Positions 55,556-64,000 of a stretch of 64,000 nucleotides of DNA are shown here, piece by piece. A model generated the notes under the pieces. The model saw nothing but the letters and a program-made list of their open reading frames with translations. It searched no databases and had not been told where the DNA came from. Each line of letters begins with the position of its first letter. Within the stretch, counting starts at the first letter, position 1. A program made the position numbers and the translations under genes. This stretch comes from Cephalotus follicularis (Eukaryota > Streptophyta > Magnoliopsida > Oxalidales > Cephalotaceae): contig BDDD01000048.1 of the NCBI GenBank assembly GCA_001972305.1, forward strand, positions 462,062-526,061, in the 5' to 3' direction.

Positions 55556-55844
55556 GAAGCTTGAGGTGCTGGCAGTTCATCACTTTGACAGCAAATCCTC
55601 CATTTTTGTAAGCTAATCGTCATTGTTAAAGGTCGGTTATACTATTTGCCACATCCATGCATTTTTTATGAATTATTGTTGCTATTGTGTGATTTATGGT
55701 TATTCATATGATAAATAGATGATATGGGGAACTGAGCATGGGTATAAACTATTTTCCATGGATTAGAACTGATTTTTATGGATTTTTGACCTGGTTTTCA
55801 CTTATTTGAGAATTGTTTCCACTGCTGTTTCTATCACAAGCATT

Positions 55845-55985
55845 GACGCTTTCTTCTTTTAAAAGCCCAACCCGTCGACGCCTTGCATTGTGCTCCTGGG
55901 TGATGACGCTTCAACACTTAAGCGTCAACGCCCAACAACAAGCAGTCGGCGCTTAAGTGCTAAGCTTCGGCGCTTAGTGCTCTGT
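55845..55985. repeat. GCGTCGACGCTT cluster (LTR E1)
   Basis: About six variants: AGCATTGACGCTTTC, CCCGTCGACGCCTT, TGATGACGCTTC, AAGCGTCAACGCCC, CAGTCGGCGCTTAAG, AAGCTTCGGCGCTT. They lie 745-885 bp from the LTR start, as in E2. Confidence 0.7.
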
Positions 55986-56494
55986 TTTTCCAAAAATGGC
56001 TAGTTTGCACTGTTTTCAATTTTTAACGATTTCTTCCTTAAATGGATTCCATAGGAAGCCTTCCTAAGGCCTTGTAACCTATGGAAATCCTTCTTTAACA
56101 CTTGGATTCCTAAAATAAAGCTTCAAAGAAGAAGTTTTAAGAAAAGTTCCTAACAAAAGAGTTTTACACAAATGGTTTACAAAATGGTTTTCAATTCATG
56201 GCTCGGATAGCTCCATTTGCGGGGTATCTTACGTGGATATTCCCATTTGACTTCCCTTCCATTCATTACAGCTTCGATAGGGTCCAACCAAATGGGCTAT
56301 GGAAGTGGAAATGGTTTATGCATATGGAAAATGGCTTATGACTATGGAAATAGTTTTAAATGGCTTGACAGATGTGGATCCTATGAGATCCTTTATGAAA
56401 TGGTCCCTATCATTTAAATGGATATATGGTTATGGGTTACGACAATGGTATGGATTTATTAATTGTATTGTATAAGATTGAATGAGATAACCCA

Positions 56495-59013
56495 TGTTAG
56501 ATTAGGGTGTCCCTACAAGCCACGAGAAGGCTGCAGACATATGTACTTTACATATGACACACTCTTGAATAATACATTCTTAGTTCCATTTGTGTTCTAT
56601 TGTGCATTTTTAATAAAGATTGGCAATTTGCTATATGTATTATCCCATACCGTCTCTAAGGATTTGTTGATCATGATGTCAACTGAATACACATATAGCG
56701 CCCTGTCCATAAAGGGTTGGATCTCGTGCCTGAGAGGTTATGAGAATGCGATCCTTACTCCCTTGTGACAAAAGTTTCAAGTCATAGGTTCACTCTCTTA
56801 GGGTAGTTGATAAACCGCAAAGACTTGCCGTGTTATGCTTGCTCCGAATGGTAAAGGGGGATGGATTATATCATTGCCATTTGGGTTTTACCCTAAAGCT
56901 GATACGGGGTGCGTGATGCGGCACGACACTGAACCGACCCACCATAGGTTATCTATTTGGGGAATCAACACCTCTGTCAATGGAGTTACTATTGTCGCGG
57001 TAGTGCTTAGTCAAAGAGGACTAGTACATCATACGTGATTTACGTTGTATCATTAGACCTGTGCAACCGGCATATATTGTGTAGTAACTGCTTGGCTTTA
57101 ATTTCTGCCTTCCCCAGCACTAGCCACGTGCTGGCAAAAGGGTTGTCTTTGGGCCTTATGGGAGCTACATTGAGATGTATGGGCGAGTGTGCAAGATGGG
57201 ATTGTCACACCCGTGTTGAGGGTTATAGGCACTATAACATCTATGACTGTTGAAGACTTAAGGCCCCGGTCGGGCACTGGGAGATTGGGAACAAGAGGTT
57301 TTCGGGGATATCTCCCATAGTCTCAGTTCCTTCATGGTATTATAGTTATCGTAGTTTTACCTAGGGGTGACATTAATCAAAACCCTAGTCCGCGGTCAGA
57401 GCCGAGATGATGAAGGATACGCGGCACAAAAACTGATGACAGTGATAAAGCACTGGGGAACCGGCTAACGAATGATAGACGTGGTACTTTGTGATCCACG
57501 GATCCGGGGGTGATTGTAGATCACACCGGGGCTATTAGCTGGATAGTCGTACCAGAACTTGGGGATGTTCTGGAAATTTATCATCGTACCGGAAATCCTC
57601 CGGGCTTTCGAGTCCCGCCTGATTATTGGAAAAGTGACGCATGTTGCACAGATGCTCGCTTGGTGGTAAATCTAGTTTTTTAACTATTATATATTAATTT
57701 GACATTAGTGGTTTGTTTTTCAGTCCACTAATTATCATCTTGATATATAAAGAGACTTTTTAGCCGAACCGTGATTTAATTTTAATTAAATCAAATTAAA
57801 GAGAGAGTCTTTAATTTAGAAAGGGAGAAACAATTTTAATTAAAAATGTGAGAGACATTTATATCAAATTAAAAGGAGAGAAAGTCATAAAAAATTGCAA
57901 GAGATTTTAAATGATTAAAAGGAGAAATATTTGGAAATTTTTATTAATGCCTTTAACACAAAAAACGCAAGGCTACACGTTTTGGGCAAGAAAGGGACAT
58001 GCTTCAGCATCCACGTTCTCCTTCTACACGTTTCTGCGCATCCATGGTGAGTCCTCCTCTCTCTTTCCGTCCCGTTCTCCTTGTTTCTTCTCTCTGGCGG
58101 CAGTTTTCTTTTTGCCGTTTCTTGCTCCCGACGTCTCTTTCCGCCGTCGATGATCACTATAGGTGGAGCCAATCCATGGCTCTAGCTATATTGATATAGT
58201 TTAGCTTTCCCATGCGTTTTTCCACCGGATTTCAAACAGCGAGTCAACTCGTCGAGTTGACGCGTCGTCCGCTGTGACTTGGCATTTCGTTCTGAGACAC
58301 GGTGAGTCTTTGTTGCTGGTGTATAGAGTAGTAGGACTATGGCGCGAGGCTGAAGTGGCCGGCCCTAGTTTAGTCGGGCGAGTTGACTCAGTGAGTAAGA
58401 CTCGCTGATTCGCTATGACTGCCTGTTCCATGGTCAGTCGCAGCAGGTCTCCACCACAGTTGTGAAGATTAGAGCATTTGGAGACTGGATATGGTGCGGC
58501 TGGTCCATGGGGAGTCGGATCGGAACTCGCTGAGTCCAACTCAGAGAGTCACCGCCACTGCCAACTGCATCCGGGCGATTCACGGCGCTTCTCGCCGGGT
58601 CTCCACCACCAGTGGATAGATCGGCGCATCTAGAGTCCGTTGGTGTCTTGCTCGGTCCCTGGCAGGTTGGCCGAATTCTGGGCAGTGGGTTTGGTGATGG
58701 GCTGTGGGTCCGGTGAAGGGCGATGGCTACTGCAAGCGTGTAGCGGCAAAGTGGTGGGGCCTCCAATGTTGGTATGGTTGCTTCTCTTGTGCTTTTATGT
58801 TTACCGATGAGCTTTCGGTTAATGCTTGTATGCATGCTTGATATTTGTTTTTGTTCGATTGTTAATTAAACGAAGATCCTAGGCTTATTTATTTGGTACT
58901 AAGATGTTAGTGTGAACCTTGACTTGCTGTCTTAGTGTTTTTGAAAAATTAAAATTATACACACCTGCGTCCTAAGACCAAATCGGCCGAGAACCATTGC
59001 CAGGTTTCCAACA
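56495..59013 (+). repeat. 5' LTR of copia element Cop2 (2.52 kb)
   Basis: It starts TGTTAGATTAGGG and ends GTTTCCAACA directly before a primer-binding site. The first about 1.1 kb is homologous to Cop1's 3' LTR. The rest (57660-58990) is largely different, including a GC-rich part (58200-58750) with the perfect inverted repeat GTCAACTCG-T-CGAGTTGAC at 58243-58261. It interrupts LTR E1. Confidence 0.88.
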
Positions 59014-59015
59014 GG

Positions 59016-59027
59016 TGGTATCAGAGC
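59016..59027 (+). other. primer-binding site of Cop2
   Basis: TGGTATCAGAGC, a perfect initiator tRNA-Met complement, two bases after the LTR end. Confidence 0.92.
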
Positions 59028-60463
59028 AATCCGTTTTAATTTCAATTGGACTTTAATTTCAGTTTTGGTGATTATTTTGAAATAATTAAAATACATGCAA
59101 TTTTGGTTTAGTTCCCATCCCATGGTTGTTTTATAAAATAAAAAATTATTTTTCAGGAAACTTGGTTTTAAATAATCTAGTGCGAGGTTTATTGGAATGT
59201 CGGCAAACTTGTGGATTTTATTTCGATTGGTCATCGGAAATTGAAATTGCTTGTGTTTATTTAAAGTCTATAGTGGATGTAGATTTTAAATGTCTTATGC
59301 ATGTTGGCTGGTTATGGGACTGGACCTAGCTTTTGATTTCTTTTTTGGATGGTTTAATTTGCTTTATTAACTTGTGCTTTATTTGGTCTGTAATAAGGTT
59401 GCCTGCAAGCACCATTGATTCCTTATTTGTATTATTCTATCTCCCCCTCCAGTTTGTATTTTATTCTTTCTCTTTAAAAATGTATTTGAGAAATTTCATT
59501 TTGTAAACAAAGAAGAGAAGAATTACAAAGGAGCTTGCAGAGGAAGATCAAGGAAGTTACAAGACCAAGTGAAGGTCATGTATGCATGGTGCATTTTGTA
59601 ATAAAGTAGTTTTAAATAGCTCAAGTAGGAGATCGAGTGATCACATTGGCTTGTGTGATCACTCATTGCCTTGGCCAGACCATATTTATTTCTAAGTGGG
59701 AAACAGGTTGCATGAGATGGATGATTTCTTTTTTGCAAACAAATCCAAACACGTCAAGCATGTTAAGCAGTCCAAATGGATTGGAAGAAAATTAAAATTA
59801 ACTAAAACGACTTTGGTAATATTTATATAAAATTTGATGAGACCAAATTCCTCCAACTTGTGAAATAATAAGTCCATAAGCGGTGGGATTAAGGCTGTCC
59901 CGTCATTGGCCTTCCATAATTTTCATTGAATGGTGTGGACAAATTGGGGAATGCACTACTAAAGCAGAGATCCCCCGTATGACCATTTCTATTCAATTTC
60001 AGTACAATGGTTGCACTAGAAGGAAATGGCATTGTTTTGGCATAAGGACATAGACACTTGTGGGTGTTAAAAACATGTCAATTTCTTTGAGGATTGTGGG
60101 TTTGACTTATACCGGGACCATATTCTTGGCACACTGCAAGTGGGACTATATGGTCTGATAGGCCGAATCTTGTTTCGGATCTTACATTTTGAGGGAAGAC
60201 CCAGAGAATGTAAATTGGTACTCGTGCCTACCTATTTAGATATGGGACTATGATATTTTGAATAGATTCCGATCCCCACTAGGAAGCAAGAGGCTTCTCG
60301 AGTTCCACTTTGGAGGTGTGGGATCCGATTAGAATAGTGGGATGAGCCATAATTACAACAGACAAAGGATTATGGTAATAACATAAATGGAATGATCTGT
60401 TAATATCCTCTCTCTTTCCTCTTATAGGTTGCTAGTTTTTCACATACTTGATTTAATACTCAA
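59028..60463 (+). other. untranslated leader of Cop2
   Basis: About 1.4 kb without coding frame. The part from about 59545 to 60400 is homologous to Cop1's leader (15192-16030), including GTGAAGGTCATGTATGCATG and the GATCCCCACTAGGAAGCAAG block. Short ORFs here are by chance. Confidence 0.75.
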
Positions 60464-60615
60464 ATGGCCGACAGCACGACAAATTTCAAACACCTTTAAC
60501 ACTCTAAAACTTGAACAACCATTTCTCATTGAATGGAAACATGTTTAGCGTAACATTCTCACGAGCATGAGAGTTGCTCATGTCATGTCTGAGATAACCC
60601 CGAGCTAGGGAACGA
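60464..60615 (+). pseudogene. gag: start of copia Gag (Cop2), cut by Cop3
   Basis: ATGGCCGACAGC at 60464 matches the place of Cop1's gag ATG. It stops after about 11 codons, yet homology to Cop1 continues (CTCACGAGCATGAGA and the GCTCATGTCATG region) until 60615, where Cop3's LTR begins. A short, dead remnant. Confidence 0.75.
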
Positions 60616-62690
60616 TGTATCTGAAAGAATAAAACTGGCTTTATAGTCATTTTAGGCATTACTTACATGGACTGTTCGACTTTAATTTTCATTAAAGTGG
60701 CTCAAAACAAAGAACATCCATTAATTTGCACCATAAATGAATACAAACAACCTAGGATCGTTAATCAACAATTCAGCTAAACAGATAGTCATATACATAT
60801 AGACAAGGATAGAGTTTTATACCAAGCAACCAACTCCTTCCTTCAAGTATCCGTTCTGAGACTTGAAGCTTTCACTCAGGAACGAACAGTACTGGAATAA
60901 AAAACAAACCAAAACCTATATTTCTAATCCTAAACTAGGATCAATATAGGGAATGTAATGCTCAGTGAAAGTAGTACACCACCTATAGAAATCAAGCAGT
61001 GATGTGTTTTGGAATATTTTCTCTTCTCTATGTTTTTGTTCTCTAAGAAGCAAAAACACCAGACTCACACTCTCAGTAAAAAGTGTCTAGGTTCTCCTAC
61101 TTAACAACCCATCCCCTCCTCACACATTTTTAACTTCCCTCTCCTTATGCCCAGAGTTTGATAGACAATTATAGGATGCTAATAACAGCCAAACGTGTTA
61201 TCAGGATTTCATTCCATTTGAATGCAAATGCCTTTTCCATTTTGTCACCATGACATATGGAATGGATAAGAGAAGTCATATGTATTTTTAACGTGTTATA
61301 TTTACTTTGACTTCTACTTACCATATTGGTTGTCTAACAGCCAACACATTGATCACATGTAGCAGACAATGAGGAGAGAGATAAATAATAATCTAATTAT
61401 TATTTATTACTTAATAAGAGATAAGAGAATTATTAATCTAATTATTAATTAATACAAAATCATATTAGTATATTACGTCAACTAACCAGCCACGTAACAT
61501 CACAAATACACCATAACATAACATGTACAATCACACGTTATATAACTATACGATATATGTATCTGATACATATACTCGTGAGGCAGGACCCGAAAGTCCA
61601 GAATTAATCGGTAACGATGGTGTGTTACTAAGACGCCTTACTCTTAAGTAAACTTACAATAAATAGTCATTGACTACTTTTAAGACCCTAAACCTATGAC
61701 TATCATATTCCAGGTGTGTAAATTAATCCCTTGATTAATTTCCACAATCAAGTCCATTTCTGATACACCCGATACTTTATCTTGACAACGATCATCATGT
61801 ACTAAAATCCCTCATCATCCTCGGCTCTGATCATGGTTTAGGGTAAAGATACGTGTCAACCCTAGATATGCCGGTATCTATAAATCCGTATTTTACCATC
61901 ATGATTATCAACAAGTCTTTCCGAAAACCCTATGTTCCAGCTCGCCATAACCTGACCAGGTATTTCAAAGTCCACAATGAATACATATACTATAGAGCCA
62001 ATCACCCTCACATCAGGTGTGACGATTCCTTGTTGCGCACTCACTTATATTCACATAAATCCTGCATGACCCAAAAGTTACCTGTTTCCCAGTCCCGCGA
62101 AAGAACTGGGTAGGGCAGAAATCAAAGTCAGGCAGCCTCTATGCAATGCATAGTAGCCGCTCAGGTCTAAGAATCAAACAAGTCCATCAAGAACTTGCTA
62201 GACTCTAGAGTCTATACACTACTGTCTCAGATAGGAAACTCTACTGACACGGGATATGTGACAATCCAAATAGAATTCCCATGGTGGTGTACATGCTCCC
62301 AGCACGCACCCCGCATTAGCTTTATGGTTCAACCCAAGTGGCAATGAGATACTCCACCCTCCCATTCGCAAGAGCAAGCACAATACGGCAAGTCTATCCG
62401 GCTCACGAATGCCCAAAACAAGTGAACCTATGACTTGGAATAGTTTAGTCACAGGGAATAAGGAAGTCGTTCTCATATCCCTTGGCTCGACAACCAACCC
62501 TTTGATGTGACAGGGCACCATATATGTAAGAAGTGTCATGCTTCAATTATGTGATAAAACATATACGGTTATGCCAATAATAAAATACAATTTGCACAAT
62601 GTAACATGAATAGGACAAGACTATATATTTGAGAAGAGTATAAGTACATCTATCCACCTAGTGGCTTGAGGGGTCACACTCTCTCTCACA
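60616..62690 (-). repeat. 3' LTR of copia element Cop3 (2.07 kb)
   Basis: On the minus strand it starts TGTGAGAGAGAGTG at 62690 after the purine-rich AACTGGGAGAT, and ends TTTCAGATACA at 60616. The candidate target site on the left is AACGA (60611-60615); its partner is outside the window. About 61590-62690 is a diverged reverse-complement relative of the first half of the Cop1 and Cop2 LTRs, for example the CCTCGGCTCTGATCATGG segment at 61818. Confidence 0.8.
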
Positions 62691-63055
62691 ATCTCCCAGT
62701 TGGCCCTTCAAGCCACGAAGCCTTGTAGTGCAGGCCCATCATACTACTATGACACTAGACTACCAAGAGCTTTAGTGAGTGGGTTTACTAAATTTGCCTA
62801 TGAGGCAACCCTCTCTAAAACAATGTCTCCTCTGTCATAAATCTCTCACATCAATGATAACACAACAAGATATGCTTGGACTGTTGGTGAGACCTGGGCT
62901 CCTTGGCTTATGCAACAGCCCCATTATTGTCACAGTAGAGCACTACAGGACAACTAATGGTTGGAACCACTCTAAGTTCAGCTATGAACTTACGCATCCA
63001 AACACCATCTCTTGCAGCATCTAAGGTTGCTATATACTTTGCTTCCTGATAGATG
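62691..63055 (-). pseudogene. pol: copia RNase H end (Cop3)
   Basis: On the minus strand KYIATLDAARDGVWMRKFIAEL and CPVVLYCDNNGAVA (about 62910-63050) are the C-terminal RNase H motifs. Frames then break, and RVAS-stop-ANLVNPLTKAL (62750-62820) matches VASEENLADPLTKAM of Cop1. RT and the first half of RNase H are missing: this part joins directly to the integrase C-terminal side at about 63060. Confidence 0.82.
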
Positions 63056-63993
63056 GCAGGCTCATCATCCTCGATGATGTGGGTTCATCAGTGCCTTCAA
63101 CGAGAGAACCATATCTCTCTAGCGCTGTTGAAATCATGCCTGATCTCCTTACTGAAGGAGTGCCTGTGTGAGATCTAATCTCATGCTAGAACGTAATTCC
63201 AGCTGTGTCTGTAAAGGTGACAGCCTCTAATTCCTTTCTATTCTGTGGTGTTTCCCCAATGGCAACTCCTTAAGTTCCAGTTTGCTCCCACTGCTTCCTG
63301 CGAATAGGTATTCCTTCTCTAGGAAAACTGAAGTACGCGAAACAAACACCTTTTGTTCACAGGGATGGTAGAAATAATATCCAATCGTTTCTTTTGGGAT
63401 ACCCCACAAATCGGCACCGAGCTGATCGTGGCTCCAGCTTACTAGGTTCCAACCTTCTAACGTAAGCTGGACAGTCAAACCATCAAATGGTTTAGGCTGG
63501 GTTTCCTCCCTGTCCATACCTGGTATGGAGTGGAGGGAACGAATTTTGAAGCAATCGGGTTAAGGACATATGCAGCTGTTTCGAATGCATTACCCCAAAA
63601 AGAGGAAGGTAGATTTGCAAAAGACATCATGGACTGGACCATATTCATCAAGGTCCAATTCCTCCGTTCGGACACACCATTATCCTTTGGTGTTCATGGA
63701 GGTGTCAACTGTGAGAGAATGCTATTATCTATAAGATAATCCTGGAATTCAACAGACAGGCAATCGCCCCCTCGATCTAATCGAAGTGTCGTAATGGGCT
63801 TGCATGTTTGCTTTTCTACTTCATTTCTAAATTCCCTGAACTTCTCAAAGGAATCTGATTTGTGTCTCATCAGAAACACATACCCATACCATGACAAATC
63901 ATTGGTAAAAGTAATGAAGTAAAGGTATCCTCCTTGAGCGCTGACCGACATAGCTCCACAGACATCGGTGTGGATTAAACCGAGTATATCCAC
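63056..63993 (-). pseudogene. pol: copia integrase (Cop3)
   Basis: HTDVCGAMSVSAQGGYLYF carries the first Asp; TLRLDRGGDCLSVEFQDYL carries the second-Asp region (usual form RSDRGGEY). After two stops, MSERRNWTLMNMVQSMM carries the catalytic Glu. SFWGNAFETAAYVLN, YQVWTGRKPSLNHLMV and the C-terminal FLEKEYLFAGSSGSKLELKE follow. Three open stretches (63694-63993, 63475-63675, 63227-63517) overlap with small shifts. Then ARERYGSLVEGTDEPT leads to the deletion point. Upstream Gag and protease lie outside the window. Confidence 0.88.
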
Positions 63994-64000
63994 CGCCTCT

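Larger units (their letters stand above)
55101..56494 (+). repeat. gypsy LTR E1, cut by Cop2
   Basis: It starts TGTAAGCCCCGCG and is interrupted by Cop2 after GATAACCCA. It contains a long purine tract (55365-55555), a weak donor-like TTTTT|GTAAGC at 55608 and a GCGTCGACGCTT cluster (55845-55985). It matches LTR E2 (22635-24210, opposite strand). Confidence 0.8.

Noticed and set aside
55243-55623. Long open frames on both strands, charged Glu/Lys/Arg or Ser/Phe/Leu-rich
   Set aside because: Low-complexity purine tract in LTR E1; the open frames reflect composition only.
57911-58835. Overlapping 80-133 residue frames on both strands in a GC-richer part
   Set aside because: Within the Cop2 LTR between clear LTR ends; both strands are open, with no motif. 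Could be captured DNA, but I see no evidence for a host gene.
60616-62690. Possible host gene in the AT-rich region right of Cop2
   Set aside because: Its right half aligns, reversed, with the copia LTR front halves, and it ends exactly at a copia purine tract, so it is an LTR.

Overview
The window is plant nuclear DNA made almost wholly of nested long-terminal-repeat (LTR) retrotransposons. I find no host gene, rRNA, tRNA or CRISPR array. Primer-binding sites match the 3' end of plant initiator-tRNA-Met. The Ty3/gypsy elements carry a C-terminal chromodomain (chromovirus, Tekay/Del-like) and LTRs of about 2.0-2.8 kb. The Ty1/copia elements have LTRs of 2.1-2.5 kb. This suits a gene-free, probably heterochromatic block of a large flowering-plant genome. 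The species cannot be named from the sequence.

Layout (letters are my names). 1-3486: G1, a plus-strand gypsy element with Gag knuckles but almost no pol, ending in a 2.8-kb LTR, inserted into gypsy copy A. 3487-12431: minus-strand gypsy copies A and B sharing one LTR (6514-8568). 12432-14022: a mosaic of copia leader, gypsy LTR end and gypsy RT scraps. 14023-22634: copia Cop1 with a truncated 5' LTR, inserted into LTR E2 (22635-24210, minus). 24211-36472: an older sequence H split by two stacked pairs of solo LTRs, K (containing K1) and I (containing J). 36473-41520: gypsy F, minus. F is cut by LTR C (41521-42358 and 54264-54868). C is cut by D (42359-54258), the only complete element, with target duplication AGGTG. 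D's 3' LTR holds solo LTR L. C's internal part is cut by LTR E1 (55101), E1 by copia Cop2 (56495), and Cop2 by copia Cop3 (60616 to the window end). This gives five nesting levels: F, C, E1, Cop2, Cop3.

All gag-pol genes are broken. D is the least decayed. One intact small ORF lies between the primer-binding site and gag of copy A. Where intact, genes of each gypsy element would run Gag, protease, reverse transcriptase, RNase H, integrase, chromodomain as one polyprotein.

The most interesting signals are non-coding and shared by otherwise diverged LTRs: (1) a stem-loop about 130-171 nt before the LTR end with a near-invariant loop and compensatory stem changes; (2) paired clusters of GTCGAC-centred palindromes, whose arms differ between families but match within one LTR; (3) a predicted intron lying wholly inside the LTR.
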